The translations under genes were made by a program, and so were the position numbers. Under the pieces are notes generated by a model. It was not told the origin of the DNA. It did no database searches and saw only the letters and a list, made by a program, of their open reading frames with translations. From Puccinia triticina (lineage: Eukaryota; Basidiomycota; Pucciniomycetes; Pucciniales; Pucciniaceae), in NCBI RefSeq assembly GCF_026914185.1, contig NC_070561.1, forward strand, positions 1,054,001-1,118,000: a DNA stretch of 64,000 bases, given 5' to 3'. Of the stretch, positions 50,890 to 61,993 are shown piece by piece; the first letter of the stretch is position 1, and every line of letters begins with the position of its first letter.

Positions 50890-53800
50890 TTCTTTTTTTT
50901 ATATATTCAGGAAAGGCAATCACCGTTGCTGAAAAAGCAATTAGCTTGAGCTATAAAACGTATATGAAACCGGAGCTATCCCAGCAACTGGACAAGCATG
51001 GCCGCCGGATGATTGCTTATCCATGCAAAGCGTAAGCCTTTCTCTATGTTTGTTTGTGACTGACTAGCTGATATCCGGCCGATTGATCAGATGTGGAATC
51101 AGAATCAATCGCTCAACGTCCGACTTGTCTTGTAGTAACTCGATCAAAAATGCTGCCAATTGTCTTCACAAAAAAAACAAAAAAAACAAAAATCATACAC
51201 TCTCAAGTCTTGGATTCAAGGGAACTGGCCATATTGAACCCAAAGAGGTAAGTAGTTTATGTTTTAGTAACTATAAAATGAAGATAACTGACTATATTTT
51301 CTTTTTATAGGTTCCACAGCTCTGTGCTGTGTGGTGTGCCTAGGCTGCCAGACCCTTTTCAGCTCTAGTCAATGACAGCCATTGGGCTATCCTCCATCCA
51401 GTCGTTGTCAAGAATTTACCGTCAAGCCGCACAGTTTCGAGGGATATTCATGTGCTATACACTGCTGTTCAACAGAATTACAAGTCTGTTCTTACCATCA
51501 GTATTTCTTTTTCTTAAATACATAATTTTCTTATACTTGACACAAGAATTACCTTGCATTTTTATATCTTAGTTGCACACTGGGGCATTATACTTGGGAG
51601 TGGACGCGTGGCAGTCACCAAATGGTTTCAACATCCTTGGTGTTGTCTTGTACCGATTGGACGATCTCAGCTTGGTTGATATAAAGCTAGAGGCTATGCC
51701 TCTTGACTTTGTTCGGCTCTCCCATCAGCACACCGGTGAGTACTTAGCAGAGACTGTCCGCCTGGTAGTGGACAAGTTTGGTATTCAGGATAAGGTAATT
51801 GCTTTTCTGTTATTTTTTCTTCTTTTTTGTTCAATCGCAAGCTGATCAACAACCAATTTTGACCTCAGATATGCGGCATAGTCAGCAACAATGCAGCGAA
51901 CAATTGAGTGATGGTGAAGGAGCTTAAAAAGCAAAAGTGGCCTTGCTTTAACGGGGAACCGCAGTGGGTACGTTGTTTTGCCCATGTGCTGAACTTAATT
52001 GCCGGAGGGATACTCCGACCGTTTGGAACTCAGAAGGGAGCAAAGAAATCAAATAGCCAAGGACCATCGGCTCCGACTCGGGATGATTCAACCGACTTGG
52101 AATGATCAGGTACTGATGACGCAGTGGAGCAAATAAGACCGTAAGTCCAACCTGCAGTCTTATGGTTATTGTTTCAAGACACTTATATGAGCTTTTATCT
52201 CATATATCTCATACTAGTTTCACCATCGAGAGAGATGCAGTCTCGGACGATGAAGAATCAAACTCAAGCGAGGACGAGCATCAGAGTGATTCTGAAAGTG
52301 AATCACTCGATCTGGCGAATATCAAACAGGCTAGCGACGAAGAAACCTCCGACCGCTACACAACTGATTGTTGCAAAGAAAGCTTGGCAAAAGTGAGAGG
52401 CATAGCTTTCAATTGCATCATTGGAGTCTAGCTGATTGTTTTGGCTTTCAATTTTTCTAGTTTCGTGCGATTGCAAAAAAGCTTAGGTATTCCCCCAACT
52501 CAAAGGCGCTTTTCATTGAGATATGTGGCGAAAAGGACTGCGCCACCCCTCATACCATCAAAAGGGATGTTTGTACCCGATGGAATTCAACCTACACCCA
52601 ACTCGCCAGCATCATCAGATGCAAAGATGCAATGTAAGTCTTTCACAATCTCCTGTTCACAATATTTATGGTCAGACTGATTTCTCTCCTCTCCCCTCAA
52701 GTATTGAGTGGCAGCGTCATAAGCAACATGGAGTCGAGCGTAGGTACTACTTGGATCAGTGTGATTTTGAATTGGCACAAGACATGGCCGATGTTCTGAA
52801 AATATTCTATGAGATAACACTTCAATTATCGGTCACTGGCTCAGCTTGATTAGCAAATATTGTGGTCTTTATTGATCAAATCACCGAGCACTTGTCATCG
52901 GCAATTACTAGTTTGACTTATCCGCCTGCCTTACGCAATGCCTGTAGACTTGGACTTAAAATTACGAACAAGTATTACAGCTTAACAGATGCCTCACCGC
53001 TTTATAGGATTGCTATTAGTAGGTTTTATTATTCCTTCAGTATGTGTCCATTGAATTTCCCTTGAACTAAACCGTTCAATTCAGTCCTTCACCCATTGTT
53101 CAGGGATGAATATTTCAAGCTTGCTAACTGGGAACCGGTGTGGATAGACAAAGCGATTTGACTGACCAGGGAGATGTGGGTATCATTTTACAAGCCTTTA
53201 CCGATTTCTACAACACCGTCATTGTCATTTTCAAACAACAAGGTTTATAATTTCTTTAATCAAGCCGACAGTTTCCCATTTTTCTTCTTACTAACATCCA
53301 TGATTGATCTGAAATATCATCAGCCCAAGATGACTATGCTAGCTGGCCGCAGCTCATCGGACACATTGGATGTCTGGCTTGCGGGGGGGCTAGTCTTGGA
53401 AGGCGACGGACCAGTAAATCCACTTAAATGGTGGATCGACCAAAAGCGATCTGGAAATACTCACGGGGGCCTGGTGCAAATGGCACTGGATGTGCTAAGC
53501 TGTCCAGGTACGTTCGACATTTCAAGGTATCTATTGCTACCAGCACTGACCAATCCGAGTTTACAGCCACATCAGTTGACTTCGAGAGGGCCTTCTCCCT
53601 TGGACGTGATTATGTGTCGGCAAAGAGACACCGACTGTCAGCTCGATCATTAAGCAGGGGGATGGCTGTCGCGTTCTATTCCAAGAACGGATTGATCAAG
53701 GAAGGGCTCTTGGCTGATTGGAAGAGCGGGATTCAGATGGAGAAAAAGTTAAGTTCAAAGGAGAAGGGCAAATCAAAGCCTAAAGGCCAGAAAAAAGGTG

Positions 53801-54036
53801 ATTCATCTAGATGATGAATAGGTAATTTTTATTATATATATATATTTATGCTAGCAATCAACTCTAAAGCAGCTATGAGTAAATATGGAGGGCAAGTACC
53901 CGCGGGTACACCGCCTGGAGACCGCCGGTACCCGCCAAGGCGGGTACAGGTACGGGTCCGGGTGTCTGATTTAGGCAAAGTTGTCACCCGGTACCCGTAC
54001 CCTTCACGGGTACCCGGGTCCCGATGTCAATCTTTA

Positions 54037-54480
54037 CATTCGACTTCTCTGACTATGAAGGAGCAGATGGTTGATGTTGGGGGTAGAATCATTCCTCCAT
54101 CCTCTGAGGCCAGCTTTTCATTGCACTTGATGAGTTCCTTGGTGACAGCTGATTCCAGTTCTGGGCTAAGGGCATCAAATAGAAATTCTCTGAACTCCTC
54201 CAGGTGGGAGCACTGCTTCATCCTCAAAAGGTAATTAGTGATGACTGAATATTTATTTTTGAATAGCCTGAATTCCTCTGAAGTTATGATTCCTCCAGCC
54301 TGGATTGAGCTGTTGACCAATTGGGTGAGGTCCCTCCTAGTATATCTGACCAAAGGAAGTGGGGATCCATATCTGTCCAGTAGTTGCTTCTTGAGGTCCT
54401 CCTAGTTCTGAATCCTGTAAGCTTCCATTTGTTCCACTTCTTCCTTGATGGCCTCCCCTCTGAGAAAAGAAACAAACTGT
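54037..54480 (-). pseudogene. retrotransposon gag relic, upstream part
   Basis: Minus-strand reading EAIKEEVEQMEAYRIQN, TAG, EDLKKQLLDRYGSPLPLVRY, TRRDLTQLVNSSIQAGG and LEEFREFLFDALSPELES resembles Ty3/gypsy-type Gag of rust repeats. It is cut at 54037 by hAT B and continues at 47892. A TAG inside makes it non-functional. Confidence 0.6.
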
Positions 54481-54990
54481 CTGACAACGGTGAAACAATA
54501 AAATATGGGACCAATATTGGCCAGTACGTTGTGGAACTACTCAAAGGGGGGAATAGAGCTTGGAAGGGAGATGTATAGCAACACCATACTAATGTAAGCT
54601 ATGCAAGGGTGTTGATGAGGCTGCCTTCCTGACTAATGCTGAGGGGATGAGATTAAAACTAAGAAAAAGAAGAAAAGGTGTGGCTGATTTCTACTTGATC
54701 TTAGGAACTAGTAATATGAGCTTAACTACTGACTACTGAGGGTGAGAGGGTTGGAGCAGTGATTGAGAGGAGAAAGCAATGGCAATGATTTGATAGCAAT
54801 GGGTGTTTCAGAGGTTCAATGGGTAATGTTTAATAGCAATGGGTTCAAGGGAAACAGCAATGATATCAATGAGCAATAGGTGATGAGTAATTTCTACTAT
54901 AATTTCTGCATAATGTACAAGTGAGGGGGGAAGGATAGTTCTTATGTTAATCTGAAAGATGAGCTGTCAAGAGGAATTCTGGCTATGGGA
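54481..54990. other. diverged retroelement flank
   Basis: Non-coding. The stretch at about 54600-54700 (GATGAGGCTGCC, GACTAATGCTGA, AAAGGTGTGGC) recurs in diverged form at about 60120-60230, so both are parts of one old repeat family. Confidence 0.45.
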
Positions 54991-55317
54991 ATAAATGTAA
55001 GGACTCCAATTAGGGGAGTCCTTCACTTTTCGTCGAGTGGGGGACACAGAGGAGAACCTCGAGGCGAGATTCTAGTTCACAGGTCTGTATTGCTGATAGG
55101 AGGGGACAAATCTAGCCGGGAGAGATATGGTCGCGGTGATCTCTCCGTAAGTACATGAACAAAAATGGGAAGAGACAGAAAACAAGTAAAGAGGAAGGGA
55201 AAAGGAAAGAAACGGCTTACCTAGCCGGGAGAGATATGGTTGCGGTGATCTCTGCCGGCTAGGAGGGGGAAATGAGAGCTACAAGATATACGTGGCCGGA
55301 TGGGGTTCCTGTGATAC

Positions 55318-55659
55318 TGTGAAGCCCCCCTCATCAATGGGGCTCCACACGAAGGGTCACGGGATTACGTGACCCCCGCGCATCGAATTACTTAGTCCGA
55401 GCTGCTCGCTTCCCTAGTCCGGCAGAGAGTTCCTCCTCTCTCCCGGCTAGGTAAGCTCGACCCCGTTTCTTCTCTCCTCGATTTCCTTCTTCATGATTTG
55501 CCTGTATTTAGACTAACGCAGAGAGTTCCTCCTCTCTCCCGGCTAGCCTGAAATCCAGTCCCCCACAGTTTGGACCTAGAAACCTCCCAGACGGCTTCTA
55601 GCCCGCTCCCCGCGCCCTTTCTACCCATCTCATCAGTGAGGGTCTACTGGACCCTTACA
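55318..55659 (+). repeat. 5' LTR of G3
   Basis: 342 bp, TGTGAAGCCC ... CCCTTACA, with two hairpins of the CCGGCAGAGAG-TTCCTC-CTCTCTCCCGG type at about 55420-55455 and 55520-55550. Confidence 0.93.
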
Positions 55660-56005
55660 CTTTTTTTTTCTTGTTCCAAACAAACCAACCATCGTGGTCC
55701 TATCACCGACTTCGCACAGACTCGTCGACCTCGCCAGTTTTGATCCATCACCCAGCTCCAGCACCCTCTGACCTCGCCTTCGCCCTCGCTCTTTGGAGCC
55801 TCGATCTCTGCCTTCGACCTCGCCATCCTTTAGTACCTTTGTACTCGATCGTGCGACCTGACGCCTTCGATCTTATCTGATTCTCGTCGTCGTCGTCTTC
55901 GCCCTCTGCCCTCGGACCCATACGCCCCACCCCTTGATCCTGCGCCAACACCCTTAGCCCCTCTCCTCCCCGACGACCGATCGTCTGCGCACTCGTGCTT
56001 GGTTA

Positions 56006-57650
56006 ATGACCACGAGGAGAGCTAACGAGCCCCTCCTTCCACCAACAGATCCAGAAGAGATCCTTCGAGCGGCCCGTCGACGCGCTCGACTTGAAGCTCT
56101 CCACACCAGTCCAAACCCTATCTCAGTCCCTCTTCCACCATCGCCCACACGTGGCACTAGCCCTCAGACCGCTCCACGAGCACCCTCTCCTCCGTCTCTG
56201 TTTCTTCAGCGAACTACAATGGCCGAGCCAAACCCTCCACCCCAAGAGAGGGACAATATCTCGATTGCTGATTGCCTTAAGACCATGATGGCGATCCAGA
56301 AGACGACAGCCCTACAGCTGCAGATGGCACAACAGCAAGCCGAGCAGGCCCAGATTAGAGCAGAGGAGCAGCGCCGTTCGGATCGCGAACGAATCAAGGC
56401 TTTGGAGAAGGTTGCGTTGTCATCTTCAATCAAGAAAGAGACACCGTCGGCCACATCAAACCCTGCTGACAATCGCATTGACCTCGCTAAGTTCCGAACA
56501 TCCGACGGCCCACGTTTTAAAGGTCCGATACAAGATGCAGAACTCTCTCAACCTGGATGCGCAGCGTGAAGATATTCTTCTCAACAAAAGGAGTCAAACA
56601 CTCCGACGATAAAATTCTCGTTCTTGGCTCTCTCATCGACGACACCAATTTACTGGCGTTCTATGAAAATGAATCCCATAAGTTCCTCGGCAAGACCTGG
56701 AACGACTTTAAGAACCGACTTTTTGGGTTCTGTCTACCCGAGGACTGGCGCGCTGATATACGACAATCAATCGTCCGCCTCGAAATGACAGCGAATGAAA
56801 GCTTTCAAGACTTCAGTAATCGAGCCCAAACGCTTCAAAACCTGATCATCTTCGACGACTACTCTTTAGCCGAATTCGTCGTCCTTGGCCTGCCACAGGC
56901 ACTCCGTGTGAAGGTCAAAGACTTTCAACTTCTTCAACAAAAACCTTTCGTTTATGGCGACTTCGAACAAAGAACAAACGGATTCTACGCTGAGCTCCCC
57001 AGACCCCGCGCGACCTCTTCTCGCCCTCCTGGTCCTGGTTCCCAACCAGGCCAGAACCGTTTAGACCCCGACCTGTATTTATGGCGGATGCACGCTTATC
57101 TCGACTCGGTAGGGAAGTGCCATTTTTGCAAGAAGCACTGCGGCAACCCCGCGGGGGCTTGTCCTGGCCCCCCCGATCGATCTAGAGTTTACATTCCGCC
57201 GGCGTTTCAAGTCCCACCGAAGCCGCCGAACTATGTGGCCCCACGGGCCTGGTCAAGCGCACACCAAAAGCAGCCCGGCCCCGCAGCTGCGGGCAGACCC
57301 ACTGGCAAACCGGCAGGGGTAGCGGGCATGGATGAAGCCCCCCCATTTAAACAGTCCCAAGTGTCCCTGATCTCGGCGATCGACGGCCAACTCGAAGCAA
57401 CAACACTGTCGTATGGTGATGATCCGCTCAGTGAAATCAAACAAGAAGAGCAAGTAGCCCCAAAATCTGACGACGACTCGCATCTACTCCCGGAAGAACC
57501 CACCGACACGTCCGATCTCATGGACGTACACGCAGTCGACAACCAAGTGGAATCAATCCTCGACAAGTGGTTCCCGGTTGACAACCACGGGACCACGGAG
57601 TACGTGAACCCTTCCACTGCTCCTTCCCCTGCTCCCGCTTCTCGAGGCCT
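56006..57650 (+). pseudogene. Gag of G3, frameshifted
   Basis: The first frame (56006-56569) starts MTTRRANEPLLPP and has an Arg/Ala-rich leader, a Gln/Glu-rich coiled coil (LQMAQQQAEQAQIRAEEQRR) and the capsid start DLAKFRTSDGPRFKGP. The reading then shifts by one near 56540 into the second frame: WMRSVKIFFSTKGV, WNDFKNRLFGFCLPEDW, MTANESFQDFSNRAQTLQN, VVLGLPQALRVKV. A Cys-rich motif CHFCKKHCGNPAGAC follows at about 57118. It has acidic C-terminal sequence to about 57650. The LTRs are identical, so the shift is recent, a sequencing error, or functional frameshifting; no slippery site was evident. Confidence 0.7.
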
Positions 57651-58142
57651 TCATGAGTTTCATGCTGGGCAACGCTTACGCGTCCTCACCCCCACAGGCC
57701 TTCGGACACCGCCACAGATTTTTCGATTGACTCGACCGATACCTCCTCCACGACCCAAGACCCCTGATCTCTTATTCATTCCCCTCCACTCATCAGTTCC
57801 CACCTTTCTAATTTGTCCTACTACCATCGACCCCGTTCCCCGTTCAACAAGAGTCCCCGACAAATGCCAGACCAACATCGCATCTGATACACGACACATT
57901 CAAGATCGACCGCGCAAACTGACAACAATGGTGGCAACGTCGCGCCGCCACGGTCCCAATGCCACAAACCCCCAATCATTTTGTCACCGTCGCCTATACT
58001 CCTTGTTTCCTTCTATCAAAACGGCCCTTCCTGATTTTCACGGTTATCAATTTCCTCCCACTATTCACTCGCCCCGACTCAGTCCCCGCCAATGTTCTTC
58101 CCACTCTGCCTCCTATTTTCATCTTCATATAGGAGGGGAGAC

Positions 58143-58484
58143 TGTGAAGCCCCCCTCATCAATGGGGCTCCACACGAAGGGTCACGGGATTACGTGACCC
58201 CCGCGCATCGAATTACTTAGTCCGAGCTGCTCGCTTCCCTAGTCCGGCAGAGAGTTCCTCCTCTCTCCCGGCTAGGTAAGCTCGACCCCGTTTCTTCTCT
58301 CCTCGATTTCCTTCTTCATGATTTGCCTGTATTTAGACTAACGCAGAGAGTTCCTCCTCTCTCCCGGCTAGCCTGAAATCCAGTCCCCCACAGTTTGGAC
58401 CTAGAAACCTCCCAGACGGCTTCTAGCCCGCTCCCCGCGCCCTTTCTACCCATCTCATCAGTGAGGGTCTACTGGACCCTTACA
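58143..58484 (+). repeat. 3' LTR of G3
   Basis: 342 bp, no difference seen from the 5' LTR, indicating very recent insertion. Confidence 0.93.
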
Positions 58485-58530
58485 GATACCTCTTGTGAAA
58501 CCTAGCGGCGCGCGGGGGCTTCACAATAAA

Positions 58531-59008
58531 GACTGTAAAAATGGAGAAGGGTTCTGGCTATGGGAAGAAAAGACTGTACAAATAGGGAAGGTGATGTGAA
58601 CATAGTAACAACTCGTAATGATGAGAACTACTGAAAGAGGTAAGCACAGATCCAATGATGTAATGTGTACAATAGGGATAGTGCATAATGAGCAATGTAT
58701 GTAAAGGGTTTAATATGTGAGAAAATATCTGTAAGAGGAATGTACTGTAATGATTTAAGTAAGTTACTAATAAAATGAGTGTTGTAACTAATGAAGACTT
58801 TAGGTTTTCTGTAAATCTTATATTCTCTATAACTATTGAAACAGTAAAGATAAAGGGGTACTATGTGTGAGTGACTATAGGTGAAATGAGGCATAGAATC
58901 TGAATATGCAATGATAATGAAGTATTTGTGAAGTTTTATGGGGTGATAGGCAATGTAATGATGAATATATGTAAAAGAAGATAATAAAATACTACTTGTG
59001 GCTTGGGA
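58531..59008. other. AT-rich retroelement remnant
   Basis: Non-coding AT-rich sequence. The stretch AGAATCTGAATATG at about 58895 recurs at about 61055, so both flank parts of an old repeat. Confidence 0.4.
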
Positions 59009-59015
59009 TGGAGCA

Positions 59016-59258
59016 CCACAACATATTGTATTGTTTTTTTGATACATCAGAATTCAATACCATGTATTGTATTGAAAAAAAGATACAATATGGTGGTATT
59101 GTATCTAAAGAAACAACACCTTTTCTGGGCAATTGACACTCAATCCAATGGCTCCTCCCAGCAATACAATTGTATTGAATTGTATCAGAATGTATTGGCA
59201 ATACAATACCATGTATTGGATTGGTTTGGTGACTTGATCCAATACCAATACAGTGTAT
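59016..59258. repeat. AT-rich MITE candidate
   Basis: About 243 bp crowded with GTATTG/CAATAC motifs in both orientations. Flanks ATGGAGCA and TTGGAGCA agree at seven of eight bases, as for a hAT-type duplication. Terminal inverted repeats are weak. Confidence 0.4.
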
Positions 59259-59609
59259 TGGAGCAGGTGAGATCCTTTTCTAGAGTCCTAGGGCATGAGA
59301 GCTTCCAGAAGATTCAGGTCTGTTGTCCCTATACTGATGGAAGGAATTGGTGGGTTGGAGCTGAGGATTCATGGTGCCAGTGCTGCCTCTGTACTGATTG
59401 AAGGTGTTGGTTGGTTGGAGCAAAGGGTTAACTGGGGATGGATCTTCAGGAAGGGGGTTGGCTGGTCCAATAGGGTACGTGTTGTTTTCTGGAGCATTTG
59501 GAAAGGGGTTGTTGCTGAATAGTTCTCCTGGCTTTTTACTGGCAGTCTCTCCTAGGTTGTTACTGATAGGATGAGCAGCATCTTGGGAGTGGAAAGACAT
59601 GTTGAAAGG

Positions 59610-59825
59610 TGTTGAGTTGTCTGTTAGTCTGCTACCATGATGTATCACCACAGTATGGAGGGCTGTTGGATTGACCCATGAGCACTACCAACCAACCACC
59701 CAGCTGGCAGCCATGAGCGTCTTTAGCCTAGTTGGTAAGAGGCAGCACTGTAGTATGTGTCTCAGCATAGCTGAGTTTGTGAGTTTGAATCTCACCAGAC
59801 ACATATTCATTTTACAGTCTCTACA
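59610..59825 (+). repeat. solo TRIM LTR
   Basis: 216 bp, TGTTGAGTTGTCTG ... CTCTACA, with perfect AAAGG duplications at 59605-59609 and 59826-59830. It is the third copy of the LTR found at 27706 and 28132 and shows that the family integrates as an LTR element. Confidence 0.92.
59717..59803 (+). other. tRNA-like sequence in solo TRIM LTR
   Basis: Same A-box, T-stem and long variable-arm hairpin as the two TRIM copies, with a one-base insertion in the D-arm and a TTTT run shortly after. Confidence 0.65.
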
Positions 59826-59830
59826 AAAGG

Positions 59831-61993
59831 TAATTAGCTTGGGAAGAAGAGTTCTGAAAAGGGGAAAAGGAAAAGGGAGAAAGAAAACTGAAGAAACTTG
59901 TTTTGATGGGGCTTTATAGTTTTGGGATGTGATGCACTGGAAGAGGAATGGAGTGGAAAGGATTTCTGTAGGTGATAGGAATATAAAGTGGTAGTGGAAA
60001 AGGTAACTAGTACTAAAATCTAAAGTTAATCAGGCCACTGTTGGGAAACCACTTGTGGAACTCCTAAAGATCAGGAAAGAGCTATGAGGGGAAATAGCCA
60101 ACTACACTACTGATAATGTAGAAGAGGCTACAGGTGCTGGTGAGGCTGCCCTCTTGACTAATGCTGATAGAGAGAGGGTTACACTAAGAAGAATAGAAAG
60201 GTGTGGCCTATGATATCTTTGACTTTACACTAAGAAAAATAAAAAGGTGTGGCCTATGATATCTTTGACTTAGATGGCTTTAACACTAATGGGTTTAGTT
60301 TTATATCAATTCTACTGAGGGAGAGTAGAGAAGTGAAAGATGAGGGGGAAAAGGCAGAAGCCCTTGAGACACTGTGAGATGGGTCAAGGCTCTGAGGTAA
60401 AAAGGTGAAGAGATATATACAGCAAGATATATTTCTAGGGTGATGAAAGTGTATCTAAATGGGGTGTGTAAAAGGGTAGCTACAGTGTGTATGTGGGGGA
60501 AGGTGCATACAGAGTGTAGTGGGTGAAAGTGCATATAAGTGTGATTTAAAAGGTGCTACAGAGGGGATGTAGGAGAAAGTGCATGATGGGGATACAACAT
60601 CTAGATGGGTGTTTATGTATGTGAGAAGTACTACAAGAGGGTAATACATGATGAGCACATAGTAAACAATATCTGAAGATGAGCAGTAATGATGAAGGTA
60701 CAATGATCAAGGAGTGAATATTAAATTTAAATATGTAGAAGATGAAATAATGATGAGCAGAAGTAACAGATATAAGTTCCAAGAAATGTAGATAAGGAAG
60801 ATGAGCATTTGGTAATAGCTACAAGAACAATGAAGGAATGTAATGCTGATATCATATGAAGGGAAGATGTGTATTGAATCTATGAAATAATCTGCAGTCC
60901 TATGTAGCTATGATACTAATGAATGATGTATGTAATAAAACTGAGGATATGTATGAAGAAAATACCTGCCAACGCTGTGAATGCCAATAACTGCTGATCC
61001 ATTTGGAAATCCTAGGTAGAATGAGTGGTGACTAGGGGTAAAATGGGGTTTAGAATCTGAATATGAAATAATAATTGTTTATTTTGGAAGGGTTTATGTG
61101 ATATGAAAGTGGTGGCATGAACAGGAACAGGGTTACCACACCGGAAAGATTCCTTTCAGTTGGAGAGGTTACAAAACCTCTTTGGCCAGAATGGTATCCT
61201 TCCAGTTGATTTTGAGGGGCAGGTACCCATCTGACCCACTCTGCAGGTGCAGGTTTCCCACTTGCCCAAAAAAAGCCGTGGGTACCCAGGTGTGGCGGGG
61301 CCATCTCTATCCAACTTGCAGCCATGATCAATGTAAGTACTAAATCCATGGCCCATGGCAAGGGGGTACTGCCAATTGAGGACCTCATTGGGAGCCTCCA
61401 GATTTGAGCCTTTGAGATTATGGGAGCAAGGGGTTTGGGATATCTTTGTCTTGCCGGTGTGGTGATCAATTCTGGAACACATTTCAAATTATCCACGGAG
61501 CAATCAGTACGGCGCACAGGCAGTGCGGAAACAGTGCAGAACGGAGCAGAGCAGAGCGCAACTGAAGGCAACGGAGCGCGGAGTCCAACGGCGGAACTGG
61601 ACTCAGACTAAGCAGGCCAGCGCGGACTGGATAGCGGAGGTGGTGATTGGGGGAAGCCGTGGCAGCCAGAACGGCGGCGTGTGGGATCCTGACATCATAG
61701 GCTAGACAGGGGCATGGAAGCTAGAGAGAGGAGTTTCACGGCGGAGACAACAGGAGTTGGTGTGAGAGTGGAGCTTGGCGGATTACTTGCAAGTGTGTGT
61801 AGCACTTGGCGGATGACAAGTATGCGTGTGTGAACGGAGTTAGCGGATGGCTTGCGTGGGAGGCGCCGAGGCGAGTGGAGGATATCTTTTAGTTCTCTTC
61901 CTTTTCTCTATGAAACCACAGTGGGGGAGGGAGGATTATGCATCATACTCCCCACAGACTCTCTTTTTTACGGTTTTACTTTACTTTGTGGAT
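59831..61993. other. decayed repeat DNA, no supported gene
   Basis: It contains a 46-bp tandem duplication (about 60183-60275, unit with AAAGGTGTGGCCTATGATAT) and sequence diverged from 54600. A minus frame at 61156-61482 (APNEVLNWQYPLAMGHGF...) has ordinary amino-acid use but no recognised domain. GCGGAG-rich sequence runs from about 61480 to 61880. Confidence 0.4.

Larger units (their letters stand above)
48160..53814 (+). pseudogene. hAT transposase, decayed (element B)
   Basis: Exon 1 is 48160-48331 (MAPTRKQKKHNSS...), with a GTCAGT donor. Exon 2 is 50911-51031 and joins in phase across the nested Copia, giving a BED-like finger YPCKACGIRINRS. Later pieces include VPQLCAVWC, an in-frame TAG, ARPFSALVNDSHWAILHP, LHTGALYLGVDAWQSPNGF, EAMPLDFVRLSHQHTGEYLAETVRLVV, a degenerated catalytic segment (VSNNAANN then TGA), and PQWVRCFAHVLNLIAGGILRPFGTQK. 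The C-terminal dimerisation piece is FERAFSLGRDYVSAKRHRLSARSLSRGMAVAFY (given here as a region, 53580-53680). At least three stop codons make it inactive. Confidence 0.75.
47901..54036 (+). mobile_element. decayed hAT element B with nested insertions
   Basis: The ends are TAGAGATGGACATCGGG at the left and the inverse of TAAAGATTGACATCGGG at the right, followed inward by GGGTACCCG-type repeats. Flanks CAATGGAC (47893-47900) and CATTCGAC (54037-54044) agree at six of eight bases, a decayed hAT duplication. The element interrupts a gag relic whose frame is restored across the join. Without the nested Copia it is about 3.6 kb. Confidence 0.8.
55318..58484 (+). mobile_element. gag-only LTR retrotransposon G3
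   Basis: Two 342-bp LTRs (55318-55659, 58143-58484) that I read as identical, with perfect GATAC duplications at 55313-55317 and 58485-58489. The 2.48-kb interior holds a Gag-type region only; no protease, RT or integrase motif is present in any frame. A purine tract AGGAGGGGAGAC precedes the 3' LTR. The base run after the 5' LTR (a T tract) does not resemble a known primer site. It is inserted in a solo LTR of its own family. Confidence 0.92.
54996..58525 (-). repeat. solo LTR (minus), split by G3
   Basis: On the plus strand it runs from TGTAAGGACTCC (54996) to GGGGGCTTCACA (58525), with perfect ATAAA duplications at 54991-54995 and 58526-58530. Without G3 and one GATAC it is about 358 bp. 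Inverted, it starts TGTGAAGCCCC like the G3 LTR and has two hairpins with the same stem but a different loop. Confidence 0.9.

Noticed and set aside
56006..58197. Programmed frameshift between the two Gag frames of G3
   Set aside because: No slippery heptamer or stop-adjacent shift site is visible at the break; a single-base change is simpler. It was kept as a pseudogene.
58628..61571. Minus-strand frames of 60-170 codons in AT-rich DNA
   Set aside because: Composition is that of AT-rich repeats, there is no domain, and parts recur in diverged copies around 54600 and 61050.
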